Below, one piece after another: positions 1 through 8,704 of a DNA stretch of 39,388 bases (the stretch's first letter is position 1; each line of letters opens with the position of its first letter). Where the stretch lies: positions 1-39,388 of the forward strand of contig NZ_JACJVP010000016.1 in assembly GCF_014212125.1 (NCBI RefSeq). Direction: 5' to 3'. The stretch comes from Cohnella nanjingensis (lineage in GTDB: Bacteria; Bacillota; Bacilli; Paenibacillales; Paenibacillaceae). The notes under the pieces were generated by a model. The model ran no database searches. It was not told where the DNA came from and saw nothing but the letters and a program-made list of their open reading frames with translations. The translations under genes were made by a program, and so were the position numbers.

Positions 1-89
1 GCGACCTTTGCCCAACCGAAGACGAATATACCCTACGATTATTAGGTGTGTAAGCCCTGAAAGCGATAATGGCCAAGCCCCGTTTTCAT

Positions 90-122
90 AAAAAAAACCT
101 CCAAGCCCAAAAGGCCTGGAGG
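90..122 (-). terminator. Intrinsic terminator of guaA
   Basis: On the minus strand a 10-bp stem (plus-strand arms 98-107 and 113-122, one G-U pair, 5-nt loop) is followed by eight T residues (plus-strand A run 90-97). It lies about 45 nt after the guaA stop codon. The first 89 bases of the window hold no gene I can support. Confidence 0.85.
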
Positions 123-166
123 CTGCCGATCCGCTGCCGGGTCCGAGACGCCGGCAGATCGCGATG

Positions 167-1708
167 TTATTCCCACTCGATCGTGGCCGGCGGCTTGGAG
201 GTGATGTCGTAGACGATGCGGTTGACGTTCTGCACCTCGTTGACGATCCGCACGGAGATCTTCTCCAGCACGTCCCACGGGATGCGCGCCCAGTCGGCGG
301 TCATGCCGTCGATGGAAGTGACGGCGCGGATGCCGACCGTGTACGAATACGTGCGGCCGTCGCCCATGACGCCGACGCTCTTCATGCCCGGCAGCGCGGT
401 GAAGTACTGCCAGATCTCGCGGTCGAGCCCCGCCTTCGCGATCTCGTCGCGGAGGATCGCGTCGGACTCGCGGACGATCTCGAGCTTGTCCTCGGTCACT
501 TCGCCGAGCACGCGGATCGCGAGCCCCGGACCCGGGAACGGCTGGCGCCAGACGATCGCGTCCGGCAGCCCCAGCTCGGAGCCGACCTTGCGCACCTCGT
601 CCTTGAACAGCGCCTTCAGCGGTTCGATCAGCTTGAACTTCATGTCCTCCGGCAGGCCGCCTACGTTGTGATGCGACTTGATCGTCTGCGCCGTCGCCGT
701 ACCGCTCTCGACGATATCCGTGTAGAGCGTGCCTTGGGCGAGGAACGCGAAGTCGTCGAACTTGGCGGATTCCTCTTCGAACACGCGGATGAACTCGGTT
801 CCGATGATCTTGCGCTTCTTCTCCGGGTCTTCCACCCCGCGCAAGCCGCCGAGGAAGCGCTCGCTGGCGTCGATCTTCACGACGTTCATCTCGAACTTGC
901 CGACGAACGTGTCCATGACGCTCTCGGCCTCGCCTTTGCGCAGCAAGCCGTGGTCGATGAACATGCAGGTCAACTGGTCGCCGATCGCGCGATGGATAAG
1001 CGCGGCGACGACGGACGAATCGACGCCGCCGGACAGCGCGCACAGCACCTTCTGGTCGCCCACTTCGCGGCGGATGTCGGCGATCGTGTCTTCAATGAAC
1101 GATTCCATGCTCCAGTCGCCTTTGCAATCGCAAATGCGGTACAGGAAGTTGCGGATCATCTCGTTCCCGTAGACGGAATGACGCACTTCGGGATGGAATT
1201 GTACCGCGTACAGACGACGCTCGGGATGGCTCATCGCCGCGACCGGCGCATGCGGCGTGCTCGCGTCGACCCGGAAGCCGGCCGGCAGCTCGGTCACGTG
1301 GTCGCCATGGCTCATCCATACGGTCTGACGGGTCTCCAGGCCGTGAACCAGCTCGCTGCCCGTGACGAAGTCCACGTCGGACTTGCCGTATTCCCGCTTG
1401 TGCGCAGGTTCCACCTTGCCGCCCTGCTGATGCGTGATCAGCTGCATGCCGTAGCAGATGCCCAAGATCGGCACGCCGAGATCGAAGACGGCCGGATCGA
1501 CGGCAGGCGCCCCTTCGGCGTAGACGCTGGCGGGTCCGCCGGAGAAGACGATGCCCTTCGGCTGCAGCTGGCGGATCTTCTCCGCCGGTGTATTGAAGGG
1601 GAGCAATTCGCTGTAAACGCCAAGATCGCGAATCCGACGGGCGATGAGCTGGTTGTACTGGCCGCCGAAGTCGAGGACGACGATCATTTCATGCGCATGA
1701 TTATTCAC
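167..1708 (-). CDS. guaA: GMP synthase (glutamine-hydrolysing)
   Basis: Cytoplasmic enzyme that aminates XMP to GMP using glutamine and ATP, the last step of guanine nucleotide synthesis. The 513-residue protein has the full family length. The N-terminal class I amidotransferase domain shows the nucleophile Cys85 in GICYGMQ and the His172/Glu174 pair in QFHPEV. The ATP-pyrophosphatase domain shows the PP-loop SGGVDSS at 226-232, and the C-terminal dimerisation domain runs to a typical end (KPPATIEWE). The start is GTG at 1706-1708, preceded by AGGAGG at 1722-1727; the 13-nt spacing is long, but no better in-frame start exists between the two. A well-formed promoter lies upstream, inside the 3' end of the deacetylase gene. 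I see no purine riboswitch in the roughly 87-nt leader. A terminator follows, so the gene is probably transcribed alone. Confidence 0.97.
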   Translation of the reverse strand: MNNHAHEMIVVLDFGGQYNQLIARRIRDLGVYSELLPFNTPAEKIRQLQPKGIVFSGGPASVYAEGAPAVDPAVFDLGVPILGICYGMQLITHQQGGKVEPAHKREYGKSDVDFVTGSELVHGLETRQTVWMSHGDHVTELPAGFRVDASTPHAPVAAMSHPERRLYAVQFHPEVRHSVYGNEMIRNFLYRICDCKGDWSMESFIEDTIADIRREVGDQKVLCALSGGVDSSVVAALIHRAIGDQLTCMFIDHGLLRKGEAESVMDTFVGKFEMNVVKIDASERFLGGLRGVEDPEKKRKIIGTEFIRVFEEESAKFDDFAFLAQGTLYTDIVESGTATAQTIKSHHNVGGLPEDMKFKLIEPLKALFKDEVRKVGSELGLPDAIVWRQPFPGPGLAIRVLGEVTEDKLEIVRESDAILRDEIAKAGLDREIWQYFTALPGMKSVGVMGDGRTYSYTVGIRAVTSIDGMTADWARIPWDVLEKISVRIVNEVQNVNRIVYDITSKPPATIEWE

Positions 1709-1789
1709 TGTGTGAACCGAGCCTCCTAGGTTGCTAACGGGAATCGCGGCGATGCCGGCCGATTGAACGTTTCGCTGTGTACAAGCAAA

Positions 1790-3295
1790 TCAATTGTTGT
1801 CATTATAGCTTCGCCCCTCCGACAGCGTCAAGGCAACGCGGCCGTCGGGAGCGGCGTCCGCGAGCGCCTTGCGCAGCGCATCCAGCGGGATGAGCACGCC
1901 GCCGTTCCGTTCGGCCACCGATACGCGCCACTCGCTCTCCGCGCCGTCGGCGTCCGCGGCCTTCAGCGTTCCGGTCGAGGGAGACAGCGTCAGCGTGCGC
2001 CCTCCCGCCGCGAACGTCGCTTCCTCGGACGCCGCGTCCCAGGCCGCTTCGCCGTCCGACCTGGCCGCCCAGAGCCGCAGAGGGACGTAGGCGGTATCGC
2101 CGATGCGGACCAGATCGGACGGCAGCATTTTCCACGCGGCGAGCCACGCCTTCGCGGCGCCGTCGTCCCCCGCCTCCGCCGCACGCTCCGTCGCCTCGAC
2201 CGCGGGTACGGCCGCGCCCGTTCCGCCGAGCCAGGCGACCGCCGTCTCCAGCGAAGGATCCTGGCGGCTCCATTTCACCGAACTGGCCAATCGAAACTGG
2301 GTAGGCGTCATCTTGTCCGACAGCGTGCCGAACGCGTAGCCGTGCTTCTTGTAGAAGGCGATGACCGCGGGGAGCGCCTTGACCGACTCCTCGTGGCCTT
2401 TGCCGTCGTGCATCAGGACGATCATCTCGTTCTTGAGCTTGGTTCCCTTCACGTTGGCCGCGATCTCGGACGCCGGCACGTTCTTGCGCCTCGCGTCGCC
2501 GCTGTCGACGTTCCAGTCGAAGACGACGTAGCCCGCTTCCTGCAGCGAATCGAAGTAGAGGCGGTCGAAGTTGCCGAAGGTCCCTCCCGGGGCGCGCAGC
2601 AGCCGCGTCTTCACGCCGGCCGTGTCCTCGATGATCTTCTCCGTCTTCACCACTTGGGTGGCGAAATTGCGGAAGCTGCCGTACAGGTCTTTGTATACAT
2701 GGTTATACGTATGATTCCCGATCGCATGTCCCGCCTGCGCGATGGCGCGAAGCTTGTCCGGATGCGCTTTGACTTCGGCGCCCAGGACGAAGAACGTGGC
2801 CTGGATCTTCTCCTTCTTTAAGATGGCGAGCACTTGATCCGTCAATGCGCTCGGGCCGTCGTCGAAAGTCAGATAGACGGTCGGGACCGTTTTCTTCTGG
2901 GTTTGCGGTACCGGAGACGGCGTTGGCGCAGGCAAGTTCGTTGGCGTGGCCGTTGGTGCCGGAGACGGCTTCGGGGCCGATGCCGGCGCTGGCGACGATG
3001 CCGGATTCGGCGTCGCGGCCGGGGCATTGACCGCCTGTGAAGCGCCGCCGCCCGTGCCCGCCCCATTCGGATCGGCCGCGGTCGGCGCTTCCTCGCGTCC
3101 AGCCTGCGACGGCTCCGGCGTCGCGATCGCCGATTCGGCGGAAGCAGGGGCCGCCCCCGCGACGCCGGGCGCGCCGACGATGCCGCCGTCTACGACGAAC
3201 GCGAATAGCCCCAAGAGGATCGCGGCCGTGCGTCTTTTGCTTCTATGGATGTCCTGCCGTGGGGTGCCGTTCTTCCCTTGCGACCGCTCTCTCAT
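1790..3295 (-). CDS. Secreted polysaccharide deacetylase (NodB domain) with C-terminal stalk-like domain
   Basis: Predicted extracellular enzyme that removes acetyl groups from N-acetylated sugars of the cell wall or of a polysaccharide. An N-terminal hydrophobic segment (about residues 23-40) is followed by a long Ala/Pro/Ser/Thr linker (about 45-135). The NodB domain then carries all family motifs: TFDDGP (143-148), the metal-binding NHTYNH (His195 and His199), RAPGG, DWNVDSGD and LMHDG. The last 130 residues (YVPLRLWAA region) resemble the copper amine oxidase N-terminal type stalk domain common in Paenibacillus secreted proteins; that part is inference. I chose the ATG at 3293-3295 because GGGAGG lies 7 nt upstream of it. 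The in-frame ATG 15 nt further upstream overlaps that ribosome site. Substrate unknown; peptidoglycan is likely. Confidence 0.88.
   Translation of the reverse strand: MRERSQGKNGTPRQDIHRSKRRTAAILLGLFAFVVDGGIVGAPGVAGAAPASAESAIATPEPSQAGREEAPTAADPNGAGTGGGASQAVNAPAATPNPASSPAPASAPKPSPAPTATPTNLPAPTPSPVPQTQKKTVPTVYLTFDDGPSALTDQVLAILKKEKIQATFFVLGAEVKAHPDKLRAIAQAGHAIGNHTYNHVYKDLYGSFRNFATQVVKTEKIIEDTAGVKTRLLRAPGGTFGNFDRLYFDSLQEAGYVVFDWNVDSGDARRKNVPASEIAANVKGTKLKNEMIVLMHDGKGHEESVKALPAVIAFYKKHGYAFGTLSDKMTPTQFRLASSVKWSRQDPSLETAVAWLGGTGAAVPAVEATERAAEAGDDGAAKAWLAAWKMLPSDLVRIGDTAYVPLRLWAARSDGEAAWDAASEEATFAAGGRTLTLSPSTGTLKAADADGAESEWRVSVAERNGGVLIPLDALRKALADAAPDGRVALTLSEGRSYNDNN
1802..1831 (-). promoter_or_regulatory. 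Sigma-A-type promoter of guaA
   Basis: On the minus strand TTGACG (1826-1831) and a perfect TATAAT (1802-1807) are separated by 18 nt. It lies within the last codons of the upstream deacetylase gene and would give a leader of about 87 nt before the guaA start. Confidence 0.6.
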
Positions 3296-3367
3296 CTGCG
3301 CGCCTCCCATATCCGTGAACCTATCAATAATTAGAATATATGGGAGTCTATCCGTCCATATGACGAC

Positions 3368-3373
3368 ATTATA
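3368..3373 (-). promoter_or_regulatory. Possible -10 element of the deacetylase gene
   Basis: A perfect TATAAT on the minus strand lies about 70 nt upstream of the start. I see no good -35 hexamer at 16-18 nt, so this is tentative. Confidence 0.3.
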
Positions 3374-3404
3374 AGAGATTCCGATTGGCGCCGACCAGCT
3401 AAAT

Positions 3405-3875
3405 TTAGCGCCCTTCCGCCGCCTCCAATACTTTCGCGATGTGCCCCTTTACCCGCACGTTCCGCCATTCGCGCAGCAGGTTCCCGGTCTCGTCGATCAG
3501 GAATGTCGAACGGACGATGCCCATGTACTCGCGTCCGTACAGCTTCTTCATCTGCCAGACGCCGTACTTTTCCGCGATCGCATGGTCGGGATCCGACAGC
3601 AGGAGGAACGGCAAGCCGAATTTGTCGGCGAACTTGCGATGGGACTTCAGATCGTCCGGACTGATGCCGAGCACGACGGCGTCAACCGCGTCGAACGCCG
3701 GCGCCGCGTCGCGGAAGTCGCAGGTCTCCTGCGTGCAGGTCGGCGTGTCGTCCTGCGGGTAAAAGTAGAGAATGACCTTGCGGCCGCGGTATCGGCTTAA
3801 GGCGACGGTCTCGTCGTTCGAGGCGAGCGCCTCGAAGTCCGGCGCGGCGCCGCCGATCGTTAAGGTTGGCTGCAT
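3405..3875 (-). CDS. bcp: Thioredoxin-dependent peroxiredoxin, Bcp/PrxQ type
   Basis: Cytoplasmic thiol peroxidase reducing hydrogen peroxide and organic hydroperoxides with electrons from thioredoxin. The 156-residue protein matches the family length. The peroxidatic Cys47 sits in the motif TPTCTQETCDFRD and the resolving Cys52 is five residues later, the arrangement of two-cysteine atypical Bcp proteins. The frame stays open 65 codons further upstream. I chose the internal ATG at 3873-3875 because AAGGAG lies 8 nt before it and the family starts there. A small inverted repeat (GCTGAT at 3901-3906, ATCAGC at 3912-3917) lies just upstream of the ribosome site and could be an operator or leader hairpin. 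The gene sits alone between the deacetylase and the exporter operon. Confidence 0.95.
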   Translation of the reverse strand: MQPTLTIGGAAPDFEALASNDETVALSRYRGRKVILYFYPQDDTPTCTQETCDFRDAAPAFDAVDAVVLGISPDDLKSHRKFADKFGLPFLLLSDPDHAIAEKYGVWQMKKLYGREYMGIVRSTFLIDETGNLLREWRNVRVKGHIAKVLEAAEGR

Positions 3876-4050
3876 GATGTCTGCTCCTTCGAATTCGCTT
3901 GCTGATATGCCATCAGCGTACCACGAGTCGAACCGCGGAGCAAAGGCGGCGCGCCGCAAGCGGGCGCATCCGGCATTCGTTGGCTTCATTTGGCGCAAGC
4001 CGTCGGCGCGGGATGCGGGCGAGGCAATTTTTGCCGTTATTTCCCGGGAA

Positions 4051-4093
4051 AAGCAAAACGGATTCGCCATCCTCCGGCAAGGCTGGCGAATCC
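4051..4093 (-). terminator. Intrinsic terminator of the ABC-2 exporter operon
   Basis: On the minus strand the arms GGATTCGCCA and TGGCGAATCC (plus-strand 4060-4069 and 4084-4093) form a perfect 10-bp stem. It is followed by a T-rich tail (GTTTTGCTTTT), about 115 nt after the last permease stop. Confidence 0.75.
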
Positions 4094-4207
4094 GGTCGCG
4101 CGATGAGCGCTTGCCGCCAGGAAGCGACGGGATGACGCGGCGGGCGGCGTATCCTGGCCTTTGATGCCGTTAATCGGCAGCTTCTCCGAAGGCGATGACG
4201 ACTTCGG

Positions 4208-5002
4208 TTACGAACCCGCGCCGCGGTATCGCTTGACGCCGCGGTTCCATACGATCAAGCCGATCGCGCCGACGATCAGGCCGACGACCGGCGTCAGCCA
4301 GGCCATCGTGCGGTCCGCGTGGCGCTCCAGGAAGAACGAAGCCGGATAGACGCCGACGAACGCGAACGGCAGCACCCAGGTGAGCAAGAAGCGGATGCCT
4401 TTGTTGTAGATCTGAATCGGATAGCGCCCGTAGCTCTGGATGTTGTACATGAGCGGAATGATGCCGGTGGGCGAATCGGAGTAGAACGAGATGGCCGCCA
4501 ACGTCGTGTACAGCCCCGTATAGATGAGCACCGAACCGATCACCATGACGATCAGCACGATCGGATCGTACCAATTGAACGTCAAGCCCAGCTTGGCCCA
4601 TGCGGCCCCCATAATGCCCAGTCCCACGAGGGAGCCGATGAGGGAGGGCGGATCGACGTTCTCCAGCATCACTTGCGCGAGCGAGTGCGCCGGCCGCGTC
4701 AGCACGCGGTCCATCTCGCCCTTGATGATATAGCGGTCGCCGAAGTTCCACAGATTGGTGAAGCAGCTGAACACCCCTTGGGCGATCATGAAGTAACCGT
4801 AGACGAACACGACCTCCGCTTCGCTCCAATCGCCCAGCGAAGGCGTATGCTGGAACACGATGAAGATGAAGATCAGATTCATGAGCGAGAACATCAGATC
4901 GCTGACGACTTCGACCCAGAAGTCGGCGCGGTAAGTCAGCTTGGTCTTGATGTAGTTGCCCAAGTACTCTCGGAACAGCTCGAATGTATATCTCATGCGC
5001 AT
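4208..5002 (-). CDS. ABC-2 type transporter permease (DUF990-like), second permease
   Basis: Membrane subunit of a three-gene ABC exporter; substrate unknown. The 264-residue protein shows about six hydrophobic segments (for example FSLMNLIFIFIVF near 40-52 and IVLIVMVIGSVLIYTGLY in the middle). It has the GEMDRVLTRP sequence shared by ABC-2 permeases of the DUF990 (PF06182-like) group. The start at 5000-5002 is preceded by GGGGGG at 8 nt; a second ATG two codons later is possible. It begins 4 nt after the stop of the upstream permease gene, so the two are translated together. The two permeases have the same length and general layout (conserved TRP near the second loop), which suggests they form a heterodimer. 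Annotation as an antibiotic or viologen exporter would be a guess. Confidence 0.88.
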   Translation of the reverse strand: MRMRYTFELFREYLGNYIKTKLTYRADFWVEVVSDLMFSLMNLIFIFIVFQHTPSLGDWSEAEVVFVYGYFMIAQGVFSCFTNLWNFGDRYIIKGEMDRVLTRPAHSLAQVMLENVDPPSLIGSLVGLGIMGAAWAKLGLTFNWYDPIVLIVMVIGSVLIYTGLYTTLAAISFYSDSPTGIIPLMYNIQSYGRYPIQIYNKGIRFLLTWVLPFAFVGVYPASFFLERHADRTMAWLTPVVGLIVGAIGLIVWNRGVKRYRGAGS

Positions 5003-5006
5003 GCGC

Positions 5007-5801
5007 TTAACCCCCCTGCACGAACAGCCGTTGACGCGCGGCCCGCCACATCGCCAGAATCGGCAAGATCAGCACCGCGAACCAGACGACCTGCACCAGC
5101 AGCGCGTTCCACGTCTCGGCGCCGTTCAGCCGGCCCGTGAACACGGAACCCGGCAAGTACGTGATCGCCTGGAACGGCAGCCACTGGAGCACGATGCGCG
5201 CCCATTCGGGGAAAAACGCGATCGGCACGACGACGCCGGAGAGCAGGTCGACCGTCACCCGCTTCATCCGCATCAGTCCTTCGTTGTTCTCCACGAAGAA
5301 CGCGAACAGCCCGGTCAGGATGTTGAGCTGCGAGTTGATCAGGAAGCTGAACCAGATCATGACGAAGAAAATGATCCAGCGGACCGGATCGGTCGGCAGC
5401 GTCACCGGGAAGATCAGCGTCACGATGACCATCCCCGGCACCATGAACAGCAGCAGGCGGAACAGCCCTTCGCCGAAGCCCTGCATCATCTTGACCATGA
5501 GATAGGAATAAGGCCGCGTCATCTGCACCGCCACGCTGCCGTCGCGGATGTCGTTCGAGATCTCCCGGTCGAGGTTGTTGAAGTAGAACGCACGCGCCAT
5601 CCAAGAGACGGCCACGTACGTCGTCATCTGGATGACCGTGAAGCCGGCGAGCGTCTCCGCTTCGCCGTAGATGGCTTTCCACATGAAGTAATAAGCGCCG
5701 ATGTTAATGGCATAAATAATGATGCCGCTGTAATAATTGACGCGGTAAGCGAGCATCATGAGAAACCGGATGCGGATGAATTCCAAGTAAGCGCTAATCA
5801 C
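5007..5801 (-). CDS. ABC-2 type transporter permease (DUF990-like), first permease
   Basis: Membrane subunit of the same exporter, 264 residues with about six hydrophobic segments (FRLLLFMVPGMVIVTLIF, WIIFFVMIWFSFLI and WFAVLILPILAMW among them). The motif DIRDGSVAVQMTRPYSY matches the conserved cytoplasmic loop of this permease family. The start is GTG at 5799-5801, overlapping the TGA of the ATPase gene by 3 bases. GGAGGC lies 9 nt upstream, inside the ATPase coding sequence, so translation is probably coupled to the ATPase. A product role cannot be read from the sequence beyond export through an ATP-driven channel. Confidence 0.88.
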   Translation of the reverse strand: MISAYLEFIRIRFLMMLAYRVNYYSGIIIYAINIGAYYFMWKAIYGEAETLAGFTVIQMTTYVAVSWMARAFYFNNLDREISNDIRDGSVAVQMTRPYSYLMVKMMQGFGEGLFRLLLFMVPGMVIVTLIFPVTLPTDPVRWIIFFVMIWFSFLINSQLNILTGLFAFFVENNEGLMRMKRVTVDLLSGVVVPIAFFPEWARIVLQWLPFQAITYLPGSVFTGRLNGAETWNALLVQVVWFAVLILPILAMWRAARQRLFVQGG

Positions 5802-6874
5802 GATCGAACCGCCTCCGCCTGTGCGGTGGGCGCTTCCTCGTCTCGGACGGGATCGGCGATCCGGTCGGCCGCCGTCTCCGCGCTGCCCGTCCGGTAGATC
5901 TCCCTTACGATCTCTTCGGTGCTCGTCTCGAAAATCTTAATGTCGCTAATGTCCGTCGTGCCGACGACCCGCGACAATACGTCCGACACGTTGATCTCGA
6001 GCGGGATCCACACCTTCGCGGTGAGTTCGTTCTCCTTGCTCCAGCGGACGTCCAAGCCGCCGGTCAGGAAGGCGAGCCGCTCGATCGCGATCGGATCGTT
6101 GAACTGGAACTGCACCTCGCGTCCTTTGCCCCACCGCGCCTTCAGCTCCTCCAGGCCGCCGTCGTAGATGATGCGGCCGTCGTCGAGCATGATGACGCGC
6201 GAGCAGAGCGCCTCGATGTCCTGCAGGTCGTGCGTCGTGAGCAGGATCGTCGTGCCGTGTTCGCGGTTGAGCCGCTTCAGGAACTCGCGGATCTCCGTCT
6301 TGACGACGACGTCGAGGCCGATCGTCGGCTCGTCCAGGAACAGGATCGACGGATTGTGCAGCAGCGCGGCCGCCAGCTCGCAGCGCATCCGCTGCCCGAG
6401 GCTCAGCTTGCGCACCGGGCGGTTCAGCAGCTCGCCCAGCGTGAGCGTCTCTACGAGTTCGTCCAGCCGCCGCTTGAAGTCGTCTTCGCTCACGCGGTAT
6501 ACCTTGCGCAGCAGCCGGAACGATTCGATGACGCCGATGTCCCACCAGAGCTGGCTGCGCTGCCCGAAGACGACGCCGATGCCCTGCACGAATTTCTCCC
6601 GGTCCCTGAAGGGGACGTAGCCGTTGACCTCGATATGTCCGGACGTGGGGACGAGGATGCCGGTCAGCATCTTGATCGTCGTCGACTTGCCGGCTCCGTT
6701 CTCGCCGATGTAGCCGCAGATCTCGCCTTGCGGAATCTGGAAGCTGATATCCTTCACCGCGGTCACCTGGGTGTGCTCGCGCTTGAACAGGTCGAGCATT
6801 GCGCCCTTCAGGCCTTCGCGGTTTTTCTGTACGTTGAATTGCTTGCGCAGTTGTCTGACGTCGATCGCTAGCAT
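5798..6874 (-). CDS. ABC transporter ATP-binding protein of an ABC-2 exporter
   Basis: Cytoplasmic ATPase that powers the two downstream permeases. It shows a complete nucleotide-binding domain: Walker A GENGAGKST (57-65), Q-loop near FGQRSQLWWD, signature LSLGQRMR, Walker B SILFLDEPT and the H-loop TTHD. The C-terminal 120 residues are a family extension. The first in-frame ATG (6884-6886) overlaps the ribosome site itself. I start at the ATG of 6872-6874, with GGAGG 5 nt upstream, giving 358 residues. It is the first gene of a three-gene operon ending at the terminator at 4051-4093. The family pattern (NatA-like ATPase plus two DUF990 permeases) is common in Firmicutes and Actinobacteria, usually with unknown substrate. 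Confidence 0.93.
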   Translation of the reverse strand: MLAIDVRQLRKQFNVQKNREGLKGAMLDLFKREHTQVTAVKDISFQIPQGEICGYIGENGAGKSTTIKMLTGILVPTSGHIEVNGYVPFRDREKFVQGIGVVFGQRSQLWWDIGVIESFRLLRKVYRVSEDDFKRRLDELVETLTLGELLNRPVRKLSLGQRMRCELAAALLHNPSILFLDEPTIGLDVVVKTEIREFLKRLNREHGTTILLTTHDLQDIEALCSRVIMLDDGRIIYDGGLEELKARWGKGREVQFQFNDPIAIERLAFLTGGLDVRWSKENELTAKVWIPLEINVSDVLSRVVGTTDISDIKIFETSTEEIVREIYRTGSAETAADRIADPVRDEEAPTAQAEAVRS

Positions 6875-6920
6875 AGTTCCCTCCATTTTCGACGAAACTT
6901 GATTCTAATCGCCTAAAAAC

Positions 6921-6932
6921 TTTATAATTTTA
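6921..6932 (-). promoter_or_regulatory. AT-rich -10 region of the exporter operon
   Basis: On the minus strand TAAAAT (6927-6932) and TATAAA (6921-6926) lie next to each other, about 50 nt upstream of the ATPase start. They stand out as an AT-rich island in GC-rich sequence. No clear -35 hexamer is visible. Confidence 0.35.
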
Positions 6933-7009
6933 ACATTCGGAACGAATAAAGTTGATATTTATTCCTATCTGAACGCGCTCGCCTAAGAGCGACGCGCCAT
7001 TCGCAGAAA

Positions 7010-7037
7010 TTGGCGGTGCCGTTTTTACTCGTATTAT
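7010..7037 (+). promoter_or_regulatory. Possible promoter of the LCP gene
   Basis: TTGGCG (7010-7015) and TATTAT (7032-7037) are separated by 16 nt. They lie about 50 nt upstream of the LCP start, in the gap shared with the divergent exporter operon. Confidence 0.45.
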
Positions 7038-7086
7038 GTTATCTTACAGGACAACTACACCTGCGTAAACGAAGGGAACCACAGGG

Positions 7087-8103
7087 ATGCGGAAAAAGAT
7101 GCGGAAAAAATGGAAATGGACGCTCTTCAGCGTCTTGGCCGTGCTCGTCATCGCGATCGGATACGGCGTTTGGTACGTTTACAGCGGGTATCAAGGTTTG
7201 GAGAACCTGCAGAAGCCGAAGGATGAATCACGCTTCGGCCAATTCGAAGAGAAGCCGGAGGAGAAGCCGCCCGAATGGACCGGCACCGAGCGCGTCAACG
7301 TGCTCCTCATGGGCGGCGACAACCGCGGCCTGGAGGAAGGCGAGACGGCGCGGTCCGACTCCATGCTGGTCGCTTCGTTCGATCCGGCCACCAAGAAGGT
7401 GCATCTGTTCTCGATTCTCCGCGACACCTACGTGAAGATTCCGAAACATGGCTCCAACCGCATCAATGCCGCGCTGTCGCTCGGCGGTCCGAACCTGGCG
7501 ATGAAGACGATCGGCGATCTGACCGGACTCGATATCCAATATTACGTTTACGCGGACTTCCAAGGGTTCATTAAGCTGGTCGATGCGATCGGCGGCGTCG
7601 ACTTCTACGTGGAAAAGGATATGCACTACACGTCCAAGGCCGACAAGCACATGTTCGACATCGACTTGAAGAAGGGCCAGCAGCATCTGGACGGAGACCA
7701 CGCGCTCCAGTACGTGCGTTTCCGCCATGACGCGATGAGCGACTTCACCCGGACGGAACGCCAGCGCGCCTTCCTCGGGGCCGTCGCCGACAAGCTGCAG
7801 TCCGGCTGGAACATCCTGAAGCTTCCGGAGATCTTGAACAAGGTCAATCCGTACATCGAGACGAACATGTCCGTCGACGACATGTGGAAGCTCGCCAGCC
7901 TCGGGTACAAGTCGCATCAAGCGGGCTCCGCGCAGCTGCCTCCGATGGACCTGCTCGCGGACAAGGATGTCGGCGGCTCCTCCGTATTGGCCGTCAGCAG
8001 CGAAGACAAGCTGAAGGATTACGTACAGGAAGTGCTGAGCCAGGACAAGACGGAAGCGGCTGCCTCGCCTTCCGGTTCCGCATCGCCTTCCCCCTCGCCC
8101 TAA
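7087..8103 (+). CDS. LytR-CpsA-Psr (LCP) family cell-wall ligase
   Basis: Membrane-anchored enzyme of the family that transfers anionic polymers such as teichoic acids from lipid carriers to peptidoglycan. The 338-residue protein has a basic N-terminus (MRKKMRKKWKW), one membrane segment at about 12-30, and an extracellular LCP domain from about residue 68. The conserved stretches are VLLMGGDNRG, the Arg/Asp pair in ARSDSMLVAS, SILRDTYVKIP, GSNRINAA and YVRFRHD. The C-terminus is a short Ser/Pro-rich tail. The start at 7087 has GAAGGG about 10 nt upstream; an alternative ATG four codons later is less well placed. It is transcribed alone, away from the exporter operon, and ends at a strong terminator. 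Which polymer it attaches cannot be read from the sequence. Confidence 0.93.
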   Translation: MRKKMRKKWKWTLFSVLAVLVIAIGYGVWYVYSGYQGLENLQKPKDESRFGQFEEKPEEKPPEWTGTERVNVLLMGGDNRGLEEGETARSDSMLVASFDPATKKVHLFSILRDTYVKIPKHGSNRINAALSLGGPNLAMKTIGDLTGLDIQYYVYADFQGFIKLVDAIGGVDFYVEKDMHYTSKADKHMFDIDLKKGQQHLDGDHALQYVRFRHDAMSDFTRTERQRAFLGAVADKLQSGWNILKLPEILNKVNPYIETNMSVDDMWKLASLGYKSHQAGSAQLPPMDLLADKDVGGSSVLAVSSEDKLKDYVQEVLSQDKTEAAASPSGSASPSPSP

Positions 8104-8119
8104 GGGGAGGCGCACAGGA

Positions 8120-8154
8120 CTGCCGTCTGGACGACAGACGGCGGTTTTTCTTTT
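8120..8154 (+). terminator. Intrinsic terminator of the LCP gene
   Basis: Arms GCCGTCTG (8122-8129) and CAGACGGC (8135-8142) form an 8-bp perfect stem with a 5-nt loop, followed by GG and TTTTTCTTTT. It lies 18 nt after the LCP stop. Confidence 0.9.
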
Positions 8155-8229
8155 GGGGCGATTGGTGCGAACGGGATAGCCGATCGCGGCGGGCGGTTGG
8201 AGATGGCTGGGGACTGACGGGATGGGTCC

Positions 8230-8370
8230 GGCGCTGCAGACGGATTGGCGATAGCTTGGGCAGCCGAGTGATCGAGCGGATAGACTAGCGCAGCACACGG
8301 ATTGGTGAGGACTGGGTGGGCCGGGCGCTGCAGACGGATTGGTGAGGACTGGTTGGGCCGGGCGAATGCA
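8230..8370 (+). repeat. G-rich imperfect direct repeats downstream of the LCP gene
   Basis: The core GCTGCAGACGGATTGG or a close variant occurs with GGATT at 8242, 8299 and 8336. The last two copies share a 37-bp unit ending in GTGAGGACTGG and TGGGCCGGGCG. There is no gene in 8155-8704. Confidence 0.7.
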
Positions 8371-8404
8371 CCTCTGCACAGCTTATTGGATTATGGACAA
8401 CTCC

Positions 8405-8660
8405 CGATTCGTGATCCGACCCAGCAACTCTCGATACGCGATCCGACCCAGTAACTCTCGATACGCGATCCAAATCCGAGCATTCCCCGTTTCGCTATCC
8501 GAGACCCCACAACTCATCTCGCTATCAGTGCCCCATTAACTCGATACGCATCCTAATCCGAGAATTTCCCGTTTCGCTATCCGAGACCCAACAGCTCCCG
8601 ACCTGCTTGCCGAGCTCCAGCAACTCGATACGCGATCCTAAGCCGAGCATCCCCCGATTC
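8405..8660 (+). repeat. Nested direct repeats upstream of hemL
   Basis: CTCGATACGC occurs at 8430, 8457, 8540 and 8624. The first interval is a 27-bp tandem unit containing GATCCGACCCAG. The later intervals are an 83-84-bp unit that also contains CCGAG, CCCGTTTCGCTATCCGAGA and ACCC. A short hairpin (TTCCGC at 8658-8663, GCGGAA at 8667-8672) lies at the hemL-proximal end. I see no coding signal here and no clear hemL promoter. Confidence 0.7.
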
Positions 8661-8704
8661 CGCCTTGCGGAACGAAGATCGTCATTCCTAGGAGGATATA
8701 AAAT

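Noticed and set aside
1..60. Minus-strand AATAATCGTAGGGTATATTC as the start of a purine riboswitch for a gene left of the window
   Set aside because: The paired P2 arm and the P3 loop sequences are not seen in the available bases, and the element would run off the window.
164..1729. A 521-codon open frame on the plus strand opposite guaA, and a 906-codon one opposite acnA (34405-37125)
   Set aside because: Both are shadows of strongly conserved genes in GC-rich sequence, where antisense frames rarely meet stop codons. Their peptides are Arg/Asp/His-rich without family motifs.
4208..6874. The ABC-2 ATPase as the missing ATPase of the galactan importer
   Set aside because: It is coupled to its own two exporter permeases and has the exporter-type domain extension. 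Importers of the LplABC type use an MsmX-like ATPase.
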